Positions 38,103 through 47,041 of a stretch of 64,000 bases of DNA are shown here, in pieces. The position numbers were made by a program, and so were the translations under genes. A model generated the notes under the pieces. The model searched no databases, had not been told where the DNA came from, and worked only from the letters and a program-made list of their open reading frames with translations. Position 1 is the stretch's first letter, and each line of letters opens with the position of its first letter. Source of the stretch: Gammaproteobacteria bacterium (lineage in GTDB: Bacteria > Pseudomonadota > Gammaproteobacteria > Steroidobacterales > Steroidobacteraceae); contig JANYHD010000018.1 in NCBI GenBank assembly GCA_025359205.1, positions 1 through 64,000 on the forward strand, given 5' to 3'.

Positions 38103-39505
38103 GCGCCACGGCGCACGAGTAAACACAGGCCCAGCGCGCCCAGCGACAGCCAGTCGAGTGCGCCGCCGCCCCCGCCGCCGGGCGCGGCGCCGGTCGAGCC
38201 GCCACTGCCGCTGCCGCCTCCACCACTGGTCGCGGCGGCGACGGTGATCGACACGACGGCGTTATTGGAACTCACCAGCGCGTCGCTTGCCTTGAAGCTG
38301 AATTGATCCGCGCCGGTATAGCCCGCATTCGGCGTGTACACGACCTGCGCACCGTTGACGACACCGAGCGTGCCGTGCGTGGGCAGTGCGACGATCGCAT
38401 AGGTCAGCACGTCGGCGTCGCCATCGCTGGCCATCATGGTGATTGTAGTCGCCGTGTCGGTGGTGACATTGACGCTCGAGGCCGTGGCGTTGACGCCATC
38501 GGGGCAGCGATTGCCGGTCCAGCCCATGTCGTAGAGCGCGCAGGTCGTCAAGTCGGTGTGGTTGCCCGTGGTCGAACTGTAGCGCGGCTCCATCAGCAGG
38601 TCCGGCGTCGCGGTGCTGTCCCAGTGCGAAACCGACGAACTCGCATCAAAGGTCGCCGGAGCATTCAGCTTGAGGTGTCCTGCTGTGCTGACCCCAGCGC
38701 TGAGGCGCGCGAGGTTGGCATTGACGTGCGCTCCGTTCCACACCAGCTCGGAATTGCCGCCCGGCACCTGGCTGGTGGCAGACTGTACGCGCTGCGCGGC
38801 GGTCAGTGCCGGCCAGTACATATTGAGCGCTTCCTCGTAGGTGAACTGCTCGAAGACGCCCAGATAGACCTGCTGGTTTGAAGAGTCGGTGACGCCGGCG
38901 CCAGTCTGGTCGACGATTGAGACGAAGCCCAGGCCGTGCCCCAGTTCGTGCAGCACGACGCCAAGCAGGTCGGCGATGTAGCTTTTGCCGTCGTTGTGGC
39001 CCGTCAGCTTGTGATCGAAGCCATAGTAGAAATAGGCCCCGCCCAGGCAGGTGGAATCGCCGTTCACTTTGCTGTTGAATTGTGCGCTGATGGCGTGCTT
39101 GCCGCCCTGGTTCACCCCCGACAGGGCGTCGGCGAGTGCACCCGGATAGAACACCTTCGGGAACGGTGCGCCCGGAAAATCCCGGAACAGCCACATCGGG
39201 CCTGCCGAGCCCAGCACGCCCGTATTGGCGCTGCAGGTCAGGGGATCAAAACTGGCTTCGACGACGATAGCCTGGGTGCTGGTGATCAGCTGCCCCCACA
39301 AGCGCGCGGCCTCGGTGAATACGTTGAGACGCGCCTGACCGAGGGTGGTGGCGTTGTTGCCGCCGATGGGAGTAAACGGCGTCGGGTCGTTGAAACCCTC
39401 GCCAGCAGCATCCATCACCTGGATGGTGATCGTGGCTGCGGGCGCAGCGCTGGAGGCCAACCACCCCAGCGTGGCCAGCAGGATGCCAATCCCGGCGCGC
39501 CTCAC
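38063..39505 (-). CDS. Secreted zinc metalloprotease-like protein with GlyGly-CTERM anchor
   Basis: A 480-residue protein. A signal peptide ends near APAAT. The catalytic zincin motif HELGHGLGF lies at about 186-194, then a Big_9/cadherin-like repeat (about 350-430, SDGDADVLTYAIV to VVSITV). A Gly/Ser-rich linker leads to GGGGGGALDWLSLGALGLCL and basic VRRG at the end, the GlyGly-CTERM sorting signal cut by rhombosortase and linked to type II secretion. The GTG start at 39505 has AGGAG eight bases upstream and overlaps the upstream lipoprotein stop by four bases. Confidence 0.85.
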   Translation of the reverse strand: MRRAGIGILLATLGWLASSAAPAATITIQVMDAAGEGFNDPTPFTPIGGNNATTLGQARLNVFTEAARLWGQLITSTQAIVVEASFDPLTCSANTGVLGSAGPMWLFRDFPGAPFPKVFYPGALADALSGVNQGGKHAISAQFNSKVNGDSTCLGGAYFYYGFDHKLTGHNDGKSYIADLLGVVLHELGHGLGFVSIVDQTGAGVTDSSNQQVYLGVFEQFTYEEALNMYWPALTAAQRVQSATSQVPGGNSELVWNGAHVNANLARLSAGVSTAGHLKLNAPATFDASSSVSHWDSTATPDLLMEPRYSSTTGNHTDLTTCALYDMGWTGNRCPDGVNATASSVNVTTDTATTITMMASDGDADVLTYAIVALPTHGTLGVVNGAQVVYTPNAGYTGADQFSFKASDALVSSNNAVVSITVAAATSGGGGSGSGGSTGAAPGGGGGGALDWLSLGALGLCLLVRRGAQAAVASRPAGAS

Positions 39506-39864
39506 GGCCGCGGCTCCTTGCCAGGCGGGCACTGGGTGGTGAAGCTGCCATCCGGCAGGCGGCAGGCCACGATGGTGTGGTAATACTGCTGCGCTACCTT
39601 GATGCCGACCGTGCCGTCTGGGAGTCGCAGGACTTCGGGGGTGGCGGGCTGCATGCGGGTGCCGGCGCCGAACGCCGCACGCTCGGCGGCCACGGCGGAC
39701 TCCGTGGCGCCGGGCAGATCGACGCGCTGCGCGGCACGCGCATGCACGGGAGCTATTGCAGCCGGGGGCTGTGCCGGAGCAACTTCAGTGCGCGCGGAAC
39801 ACCCTGCCAGCTGTAGTCCGGCGGCCGCCAGGAGCAGGAACTGGCACTGGATTCGGCTGGACAT
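39502..39864 (-). CDS. Small lipoprotein coupled to the metalloprotease
   Basis: A 120-residue protein with a lipoprotein signal ending in LAGC. The tail carries a pair of cysteines (CRLPDGSFTTQC). The ATG at 39864 has GGAGG six bases upstream; longer starts add a non-signal N-terminus. The GTGA overlap with the protease gene suggests joint production. It could be a chaperone or inhibitor, unproved. Confidence 0.7.
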   Translation of the reverse strand: MSSRIQCQFLLLAAAGLQLAGCSARTEVAPAQPPAAIAPVHARAAQRVDLPGATESAVAAERAAFGAGTRMQPATPEVLRLPDGTVGIKVAQQYYHTIVACRLPDGSFTTQCPPGKEPRP

Positions 39865-39996
39865 CGGTGCCTCCGCGCGGGCGCTTTCCATGCAGGAATC
39901 CTATCGACAGGCAAGCCGTGGACGCGTGATCAGGTTGGACTATCCGCGAATTGGCGCAACAATTCGCCAATCGGCGACGCCGGCCGGCCTGACAAT

Positions 39997-40497
39997 ATGT
40001 CAATCATGAAGAAACTACTCATTGTCTACCAGTCGCTCACCGGTGGCGCGGCCCAAATGGCCGAGGCGGCAGCGGCCGGGGCTACCGCTGTGGAAGGGAT
40101 CAGCGTGCAACTCGTGGCCGCGCCCGCCGCCGGGCCACAGGACCTGCTCGAGGCCGATGGCTACTTGTTTGTTTGCCCGGAGAACCTGGCGGCCATCGCC
40201 GGCCTGATGAAGGACTTCTTCGACCGCTCTTATTATCCAGTGCTCGATCGGCTGAACGGCCGCCCCTATGCCACGCTGATCTGCGCCGGGAGTGACGGCA
40301 GCAACGCAGCACGCCAGCTCGAACGCATCGCCACCGGCTGGCGGCTGCGGGAGATCGCGCCGCCGCTGATCGTCTGCACGCATGCGCAGACGCCCGAGGA
40401 AATCCTGCGGCCCAAGCAGGTCAGCGCCGTTGAACTGGCGCGCTGCGAGGAAATCGGCGCGACCATCGCCTCCGGCCTGGCGCTCGGGATCTACTGA
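39997..40497 (+). CDS. Flavodoxin-like/NAD(P)H-dependent FMN-binding protein
   Basis: A 166-residue protein with KLLIVYQSLTGGAAQMAEA at the N-terminus, the FMN-phosphate loop, and LFVCPENLAAIAGLMKDFFD, typical of flavodoxin_2-like reductases. Cytoplasmic, with no signal. The start may be the ATG at 39997 or 40006. About 75 bases separate it from the GH30 gene. Confidence 0.75.
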   Translation: MSIMKKLLIVYQSLTGGAAQMAEAAAAGATAVEGISVQLVAAPAAGPQDLLEADGYLFVCPENLAAIAGLMKDFFDRSYYPVLDRLNGRPYATLICAGSDGSNAARQLERIATGWRLREIAPPLIVCTHAQTPEEILRPKQVSAVELARCEEIGATIASGLALGIY

Positions 40498-40572
40498 TCG
40501 CATTGTGCCGGCGCTGCAGCGCATATGGCATCATCGGCCGCGCCTGGCCGTGCAATTGTTGGAGATTGCGTC

Positions 40573-42072
40573 ATGAAGCAAGGTATTTCGCGCCGCGACA
40601 CCCTGAAGGGACTCGCGCTCGGCGCCGGCGGCCTGTTGGCCGCGCGCGCGGGCAGCGCCACGGCGGCAAATGCGGCCGGACATGCGGTGACTGCTGCAAA
40701 GCTCGCAGCAATCACCCATTCGCTGCCGGCGCCGGTGCCGCACGCGATTCGCAGTTTCCTCACCAGCCAGGAGGGAGAACGCCGGCTCGCGGTGCAGGAA
40801 CCCTTGCAGGCGGCCCCCGCAAATGACGAGCTGGCTACGCTCTGGGTCGATAGCACGCGCCGCTTCCAGACGCTGCTCGGCTTTGGCGGCGCCTTCACCG
40901 AATCCGCCGCCGTCACCTGGCAGAAACTGAGTAGCGCGAAGCGCGAGGAAGTGCTGCGCGCCTACTTCGCCGACGGCGAGGGCCACGGCTATGCCATGTG
41001 CCGCGTGCACATGAACAGCTGCGATTTCTCGCTCGGCAACTACGCGCACGTGGAGACGCCGGGTGATACCGAGCTCAAGAGTTTCAGCATCGCGCGCGAC
41101 CGCCAGTCACTTGTACCCTTCATCAAGGCCGCGCAGCGCGTCGCGCAGCATCCGATCAGGATCCTGGCCTCGCCGTGGAGTCCGCCGGCCTGGATGAAGA
41201 GCAATGGCGAGATGAACCACGGCGGCACGCTGCTGCCTCAGTACCGCCAGGCCTGGGCGCGCTGCTACGTACGTTTCATCCAGGCCTACGCGGCCGAGGG
41301 CATCCCGATCTGGGGCGTGTCGGTGCAGAACGAACCGATGGCTGTGCAAAGCTGGGATTCATGCACCTACACGGCCGAAGCCGAACGCGATTTCGTGCGC
41401 GATCACCTCGGCCCCGAACTGGAGGCGGCTGGCCTGGGCGCTGTGAACATCATCATCTGGGATCACAACCGCGACCTGATGGTCGAACGCGCCAATGTCG
41501 TATACGCGGATCCGGCCGCGGCCCGCTACGTCTGGGGCGCGGGTTTCCACTGGTACGTGGAAGACAATTTCGACCATGTGCAGCAGGTCCATGATGCCTG
41601 GCCGGACAAGCACCTGTTGTTCACCGAGGGTTGCCAGGAAGAAGGCCCGCACCTGGGTTCATGGGACCTGGGCGAGCGCTATGCGCGTTCGATGATCAAC
41701 GATCTCAACCGCTGGACCGAGGGCTGGATGGACTGGAACCTGGTGCTGGACCTGCAGGGCGGCCCCAATCACGTCGGCAACTACTGCAGTGCGCCGATCA
41801 TTCTCGACACCGCGGGCGACAAGCTGCTGCCACAGAGCTCCTACTATTACATGGGTCATTTCGCGCGCTTCATCAGGCCCGGGGCCAGGCGCATCCTGTG
41901 CGCGGCTTCGCTCCAGGAATTGGAGACCACCGCCTTCGTGAACACCGACGGAACGATTGCCGTCGTGGCCATGAACCGCACCCACAAACCGCAGAGTTTC
42001 GTGATGCGGATCGACGGTGGCCGCTGGATGGCTGAACTGCCGGCGCGTTCGATCGCGACCTACCTCGCCTAG
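40573..42072 (+). CDS. GH30 family glycoside hydrolase (glucosylceramidase-like), Tat-exported
   Basis: A 499-residue retaining glycosidase. The N-terminus has the twin-arginine motif SRRDTLKG followed by a hydrophobic segment and an Ala-rich cut region. The catalytic acid/base is Glu254 in VQNEPMA and the nucleophile Glu352 in LFTEGCQEE; GFGGAFTESAA is the family's early signature. It fits subfamily 1 (beta-glucosylceramidase and xylosidase/glucosidase). A frame from 40525 adds 16 residues before the Tat motif and is not used; GGAGA sits about 10 bases before the ATG. Confidence 0.85.
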   Translation: MKQGISRRDTLKGLALGAGGLLAARAGSATAANAAGHAVTAAKLAAITHSLPAPVPHAIRSFLTSQEGERRLAVQEPLQAAPANDELATLWVDSTRRFQTLLGFGGAFTESAAVTWQKLSSAKREEVLRAYFADGEGHGYAMCRVHMNSCDFSLGNYAHVETPGDTELKSFSIARDRQSLVPFIKAAQRVAQHPIRILASPWSPPAWMKSNGEMNHGGTLLPQYRQAWARCYVRFIQAYAAEGIPIWGVSVQNEPMAVQSWDSCTYTAEAERDFVRDHLGPELEAAGLGAVNIIIWDHNRDLMVERANVVYADPAAARYVWGAGFHWYVEDNFDHVQQVHDAWPDKHLLFTEGCQEEGPHLGSWDLGERYARSMINDLNRWTEGWMDWNLVLDLQGGPNHVGNYCSAPIILDTAGDKLLPQSSYYYMGHFARFIRPGARRILCAASLQELETTAFVNTDGTIAVVAMNRTHKPQSFVMRIDGGRWMAELPARSIATYLA

Positions 42073-42159
42073 GGTCCGCTCACACACGGGTACGCATTGC
42101 TACGGATGCCCGGGACGGCCAGCATCGGCGATCCTGCACAGGCAGTAGCCTGGCACGCC

Positions 42160-42615
42160 ATGCATCCCTATCCACATGTTTACCTCGTCGATGCCAGTGG
42201 CCAAGCGGGCGGCCCGGTCGCGGTCGCATCGGTCGGTTTGCCTGACATCGAGACGGCTCCGCCGCCGCAATTTGACGGGCCGGGCGGCGCCTGGTCGCCG
42301 GAAACTCTGCTGTGCGCTGCAGTTGCCGATTGCTTCATCCTGAGTTTTCGCGCGTACGCCCGCGCTGCCCGTTTCGAGTGGTCGCGGCTCGAATGCCGCG
42401 TCGAAGGGACGCTCGAGCGTGTCGAACGGGTCCCGCAGTTCACCCATTTCAAGACGAGTGCGTCATTGTCAGTGCCGCCGGATGCCGACAGCACCAAGGC
42501 CCACAAGCTCCTCGAACAGGCCGAGCAGGGCTGCCTGATCGCGAATTCGCTGCGCGGCGCACGCACGCTCGAGGCGCGGGTGCTGTTGCAGCAGGCGGCC
42601 GCCCCGGCTCAGTGA
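42160..42615 (+). CDS. OsmC/Ohr-family peroxide-reducing protein
   Basis: A 151-residue OsmC-fold protein with two cysteines in place: Cys58 in AVADCFILSF and Cys124 in AEQGCLIANS. These are the peroxidatic and resolving cysteines of organic hydroperoxide reductases. The ATG at 42160 is preferred over an upstream one at 42097 since homology begins there. It ends 22 bases before the convergent serine hydrolase gene. Confidence 0.85.
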   Translation: MHPYPHVYLVDASGQAGGPVAVASVGLPDIETAPPPQFDGPGGAWSPETLLCAAVADCFILSFRAYARAARFEWSRLECRVEGTLERVERVPQFTHFKTSASLSVPPDADSTKAHKLLEQAEQGCLIANSLRGARTLEARVLLQQAAAPAQ

Positions 42616-42637
42616 GGCCAGGAGTCGCGCCGGGCGT

Positions 42638-43807
42638 TCATCGCAAAGCGTCGCGAATCGCGCGCACCGCGGCGAGCGCCGTGCGCGTGCGGGTCGGGTT
42701 CACGAATTCCGGCCAGCTCGAGACCTTCACGGCCACGAACTCGGCATCGGGATCCATGTAGATGAGCTGGCCGAACACGCCGCGCGCCAGCAGCACGCGA
42801 CGTCCGGCCTCCTCCAGCCAGAACTGGTTGCGGTAAGCGCCGTGCGGCAGCACCTCGCGATAGGCGCCGGTGAAGATGTCCGGGTTGCCGTTGCGCGTCT
42901 GGCGCAGCCACCCAGCAGGCACCAGCTCGCGGCCCCGCGCCTCGCCATCCGTCGCGTACAGCAGGCCAAAGCGCGCCAGGTCACGCAGCGTGGCGTTGAA
43001 TCCGCCGCAGGCGCAGGCAAAACCGGCCGGGTCCACCGTGAAGCACGCGTCCTCCGCAGCGCCCATGGGTATCCATAGTTCTCGACTAACGAGTTCGGCC
43101 AGCCGCAGGCCTGCGACGCGCTCGAGCACGAAGCCCAACACGTCGGTCTCGATGGAGCGGTAGCTGAAATCCCGTCCGTGTGGTCCGCGCGATTGCTGCA
43201 GCGTGAGAATAAGCTCCCACATGCACTCCGGCCAGTCCGGGTTGCGGCGCGTTTTCCAGCCGGCGGCCACGTCCATCCTGGCGCAATGTGAATCTGGCGC
43301 CGTGTAATTCTCGTCCCACAGCACGCCACTGGTCATATCGAGCACCTGCTGGATGGTGGCACCGCGGTAAGCCGTGGCCGCGAGCTCCGGCAGGTAGTGG
43401 GTGATCAGCGCGTCCAGCTGCAGCTCGCGGCGACCGGCGAGGATTCCAAGCGCCGTGGCTGTGATTGACTTCGACACCGACTGCACCAGGTGCAGGCTGT
43501 GCTCATTCATGCCATTGAAGTACTGCTCGGCCACAAGCGTGCCACGGTGCACGATGCAGAAGCCATCGGTGTAGCTCGAATCAAGAAAGTCCCTGACGCT
43601 CGAGCTGCGGCCGTCGATCTCGAATTGCATCGTTCCGATGTCCTGCAAGGCTCGTGGCCACGCATGTGGCGTGGCACTGCGCCGCACCTGCGCCGTGGGC
43701 ACCAGCTCGCGCACGCGCTGGAAGGTGCGCCGGTTCCAGGGTTCGCGGTCCCAGTCATCGTGCGGCAGGACCGTGCGGCTCAGAATCTCCTTGGCCGTCG
43801 TATGCAT
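42638..43807 (-). CDS. Serine hydrolase, beta-lactamase class C-like
   Basis: A 389-residue penicillin-binding-type esterase/peptidase with SVSK (Ser110-Lys113) as the SxxK catalytic motif and a YRS near 200 in place of YxN. There is no signal peptide, so it acts in the cytoplasm. The ATG at 43807 follows the decarboxylase stop by one base, so the two are coupled; substrate unknown. A decarboxylase partner suggests an aminoacyl or aromatic-amine-linked ester or amide as substrate, which is inference. Confidence 0.85.
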   Translation of the reverse strand: MHTTAKEILSRTVLPHDDWDREPWNRRTFQRVRELVPTAQVRRSATPHAWPRALQDIGTMQFEIDGRSSSVRDFLDSSYTDGFCIVHRGTLVAEQYFNGMNEHSLHLVQSVSKSITATALGILAGRRELQLDALITHYLPELAATAYRGATIQQVLDMTSGVLWDENYTAPDSHCARMDVAAGWKTRRNPDWPECMWELILTLQQSRGPHGRDFSYRSIETDVLGFVLERVAGLRLAELVSRELWIPMGAAEDACFTVDPAGFACACGGFNATLRDLARFGLLYATDGEARGRELVPAGWLRQTRNGNPDIFTGAYREVLPHGAYRNQFWLEEAGRRVLLARGVFGQLIYMDPDAEFVAVKVSSWPEFVNPTRTRTALAAVRAIRDALR

Positions 43808-43808
43808 T

Positions 43809-45248
43809 TCAAACACTGGCCGCGGAGGCGGCAGCGGCCGCACACATGGACTGCCACAGTTCCGCGACGTGCCGCGCTTGCGTCGATTCGATGCCAATCG
43901 ACACACGCACGATCCAGCGCCCATCGACCACGGCCGGCGTGAGGTAGGCCGCGCCCGAATCATTGATCGCCTGTGCCCAGCGCCGCGTGTGCCCATCGAG
44001 CGCATCGGCGCTGAGTCCGGGCGGCTCGTGTCGTACGCAGACCGTCTGCAGCGTAACCGGCGCGATGCGCCGCCACGGCCGCGTGCCATCGACTTGGGCC
44101 GCGAGCCATTGTGCGTTGGCCAGGTCACGCCGCAACCGCGCGCGAATCGCCGCCACGCCCTGCTCGCGCAGGGTCACCCAGATCTTGAGCGCACGAAAGC
44201 GCCGCCCCAATGCGATGCCCCAGTCGCGATAGTTGCGCACCTGCGCATCCAGCGGCGTCTGCAGGTAACTCGGGTTCGTCGACATCACGCGCACCAGATG
44301 TTCGGGATCGCGCACCAGGTAAAGCGTGCAGTCGAAGGCGACGGTCATCCACTTGTGCGGGTTGACCACGACCGAATCGGCGCCCTCGACCCCGGCCCAA
44401 TGCTGGCGGCACTCGGGCAGCAGCATCGCCGTGCCGCCCATCGCCGCATCGACATGCAGCCAGAGACTTTCACGGCGCGCGATCGCGGCGATCGCATCGA
44501 TTGGATCCATGGCGGTGGTCGCCGTCGTGCCGCTGGTGGCCACCACCACACAGGGACGGAAGCCTGCCGCGCGGTCCGCCGCGATGGCGGCTTCGAGCGC
44601 CGGCACCAGCATCCGGAAATCCGCATCCAGCGGAAGCGAGCGCACGAATTGCCGCCCAAATCCGGCGAGCAGCGCGGCTTTTTCGACGGAGCTGTGGGCC
44701 TGCGCCGAGGTGTAGACCACCAGCGGCGCTCCGCCATCCTGCAGGCCCGCGCGGCTGGCGCCGTAATTCGTCGCGCGCTCACGCGCAGACACCAGGGCGA
44801 GAAAGGTGGCGACCGAAGCCGTGTCCTGGATGACGCCGCTGAACGAAGAGGGCAGGCCCAGCAGGTCGCGCAGCCAGTCGCACATGACCTGCTCGAGCTC
44901 GGTCAACGCCGGGCTCGCCTGCCAGTTCAGGCCTATTACGCCCAGGCCGGTACTCATCATGTCGCCGAGCACCGAGGCGAGCGAGGCGCCGGAAGGGAAA
45001 TAGCCGAAGAAACGCGGATGCTGCCAATGCGTGATGCCCGGCATGATCAAGTCATCCAGGTCGCGCATGATTTCGTCGAACGCGTGGGCCTGCTCGGGCG
45101 CGGCCGCGGGCAAGCGCGCAACCAGTTCGCCCGGCTTGAGGCGCGACTGCACGGGCAACGAACCGGCGGCGAGCCGCTCGCGATAGCTGGCGATCCATTC
45201 CACCAGCTCGTGTCCGGCGCGGCGGAATTCGTCGGGCGTCACTTGCAT
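43809..45248 (-). CDS. Aromatic L-amino acid decarboxylase-type PLP enzyme (group II)
   Basis: A 479-residue decarboxylase with PLP lysine Lys299 in NPHKWM, His185 in SSVEKA's preceding HSS and the GITHWQHPRFFGYFPSG region, all typical of the aromatic-amino-acid/tyrosine/tryptophan decarboxylase family. The ATG at 45248 has GGAGG three bases upstream. It overlaps the downstream serine hydrolase gene's ribosome region. Substrate (Tyr, Trp, Dopa) cannot be told. Confidence 0.85.
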   Translation of the reverse strand: MQVTPDEFRRAGHELVEWIASYRERLAAGSLPVQSRLKPGELVARLPAAAPEQAHAFDEIMRDLDDLIMPGITHWQHPRFFGYFPSGASLASVLGDMMSTGLGVIGLNWQASPALTELEQVMCDWLRDLLGLPSSFSGVIQDTASVATFLALVSARERATNYGASRAGLQDGGAPLVVYTSAQAHSSVEKAALLAGFGRQFVRSLPLDADFRMLVPALEAAIAADRAAGFRPCVVVATSGTTATTAMDPIDAIAAIARRESLWLHVDAAMGGTAMLLPECRQHWAGVEGADSVVVNPHKWMTVAFDCTLYLVRDPEHLVRVMSTNPSYLQTPLDAQVRNYRDWGIALGRRFRALKIWVTLREQGVAAIRARLRRDLANAQWLAAQVDGTRPWRRIAPVTLQTVCVRHEPPGLSADALDGHTRRWAQAINDSGAAYLTPAVVDGRWIVRVSIGIESTQARHVAELWQSMCAAAAASAASV

Positions 45249-45372
45249 TGCCTCCGGGGCGTGTCCAGCTTCCCGCACCATGGTCGCATTTTGCGTCCTC
45301 GTACGGAAACCCCTGCGACCCTCGTTTGCCAATACACGCCGGCCAGGCCGTTGTCGAGGCCATGCCCCGCCG

Positions 45373-46830
45373 CTAGGCCGGCAGTTCGCGCAGCGGAATG
45401 CCCAGCGCCAGCGCCACGCCCTCGCCGTAGGCGGGATCCGCGTTGCGGCAATGGCCAATGTGCCGCAGCTGGATTTCGCGCGGCGCTGCGCCGATTGACC
45501 GCGCGGTGTTCTCGAACAGGGCCTGCCGCTGCGCTGCGCTCATGAGCCGGAACAGCGCCGCCGGTTGCGAGTAGTAGTCCCCGTCGACGCGATGGTCCCA
45601 ACGGTCGGCGGCGCCATCGATGGCCAGTGGCGGCTCGCGGAAATCCGGCTGTTCCTGCCACTGCCCAACGCTGTTGGGCTCATAGCCCGGCGTGCTGCCG
45701 AAGTTGCCGTCGACGCGCATTGCGCCGTCCCGGTGATAGCTGTGCACCGGACAGCGTGGCGCGTTCACCGGAATGCTGTGGTGATTGACGCCGAGGCGGT
45801 AACGCTGGGCGTCGCCGTAGGAGAACAGGCGCGCCTGCAGCATCTTGTCGGGCGAGAAGCCGATGCCCGGCACGACGTTGGCCGGATTAAATGCCGACTG
45901 TTCGACTTCGGCATGAAAGTTCTCCGGATTGCGGTTCAGCTCCATGATGCCGACATCGATCAGCGGGTAGTCGCTGTGCGGCCAGACCTTGGTGAGGTCG
46001 AAGGGGTTATAGGGCACGCGCGCAGCTTCAGCCTCGGGCATGACCTGCACGGCCAGCCGCCACTTCGGGAAATCGCGCGCTTCAATGCTCGCGTACAGAT
46101 CAGCCTGATGGCTCTCGCGATCATTGCCGATCAGCGTGGCAGCCTCGGCGTCGCTCAGGTTCCTGATGCCCTGGAGCGACCTGAAGTGGAACTTGACCCA
46201 GAAGCGCTGCTGCTGCGCATTGATGAAGCTGAAAGTGTGCGAGCCGAAACCGTGCATGTGCCGGTAACTGGCCGGAATGCCACGCTCGCTCATCACGATG
46301 GTGATCTGGTGCAGCGCCTCAGGCAGCGAGGTCCAGAAGTCCCAGTTGTTCCTGGCGCTGCGCAGGTTGGTGTGCGGGTCGCGCTTCACGGCATGATTCA
46401 GGTCCGGGAACTTCAACGGGTCGCGCAGGAAGAACACCGGCGTGTTGTTGCCGACCAGGTCCCAGTTGCCCTCCTCGGTGTAGAACTTGACGGCGAAGCC
46501 CCGGATATCGCGTTCGGCGTCCGCTGCGCCGCGCTCGCCAGCCACCGTGGTAAAACGGGCGAACAGTTCGGTCTGCTTGCCGACCCCGGCAAAGATCCTT
46601 GCGCGGGTGTAGCGCGTGATGTCGTTGGTCACGGTAAAAGTGCCGTAGGCCCCGGAGCCCTTGGCATGCATGCGCCGCTCTGGAATCACTTCGCGATGAA
46701 AATGCGCGAGCTTCTCGAGCAGCCACAGGTCCTGCAGCAGCGCCGGGCCACGCGGCCCAGCGGTCATGGTGTTCTGGTTGTCCGCCACGGGCGCGCCAGC
46801 GGCGGTCGTCAGTCTGGTCTCGTTGCTCAT
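45373..46830 (-). CDS. katA: Catalase (KatA-type, clade 3)
   Basis: Heme catalase of 485 residues that converts hydrogen peroxide to water and oxygen. The distal His55 lies in [12 protein letters not shown], and the heme-tyrosine region is [15 protein letters not shown]. Subunit length and sequence fit small-subunit NADPH-binding catalases. The ATG at 46830 has AAGGAG about ten bases upstream. An OxyR-like site is about 85-100 bases before the start. Confidence 0.95.
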   Translation of the reverse strand: MSNETRLTTAAGAPVADNQNTMTAGPRGPALLQDLWLLEKLAHFHREVIPERRMHAKGSGAYGTFTVTNDITRYTRARIFAGVGKQTELFARFTTVAGERGAADAERDIRGFAVKFYTEEGNWDLVGNNTPVFFLRDPLKFPDLNHAVKRDPHTNLRSARNNWDFWTSLPEALHQITIVMSERGIPASYRHMHGFGSHTFSFINAQQQRFWVKFHFRSLQGIRNLSDAEAATLIGNDRESHQADLYASIEARDFPKWRLAVQVMPEAEAARVPYNPFDLTKVWPHSDYPLIDVGIMELNRNPENFHAEVEQSAFNPANVVPGIGFSPDKMLQARLFSYGDAQRYRLGVNHHSIPVNAPRCPVHSYHRDGAMRVDGNFGSTPGYEPNSVGQWQEQPDFREPPLAIDGAADRWDHRVDGDYYSQPAALFRLMSAAQRQALFENTARSIGAAPREIQLRHIGHCRNADPAYGEGVALALGIPLRELPA

Positions 46831-47041
46831 GTGCTGCCTGCTCCTTGGATGATCGATGTGGCCACTGTGCATACCGGTCTTTCATAGATCCAATGAATTA
46901 ACCTGATCACAACGATAGTTTTTGTCTATATCATGAGCTGCCCTGCGCCCGCTGTACCGGCGCCACATTTGGGCCTGCTAACGTGGCTGGCGCCGGTATA
47001 ATCACCGTTCCGTCGTTCCTCTAAAGTCAGGCATCTTCCCC
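46831..47041. promoter_or_regulatory. Divergent promoter region of katA and the DUF349 gene
   Basis: A 211-base spacer that carries the OxyR-like motif at 46915-46929. No other clear box was found. Confidence 0.5.
46915..46929 (-). promoter_or_regulatory. OxyR-like operator upstream of katA
   Basis: ATAGTTTTTGTCTAT has the OxyR half-operator layout ATAG-N7-CTAT. It lies about 85-100 bases before the katA start. Only one half-operator is clear; the second half expected at seven bases distance was not found. Confidence 0.45.

Noticed and set aside
43638-45545. Plus-strand frame of 635 codons
   Set aside because: Antisense to the decarboxylase and serine hydrolase genes; no domain, very Arg/His-rich.
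45565-46887. Plus-strand frame of 440 codons
   Set aside because: Antisense to catalase, which is certain.
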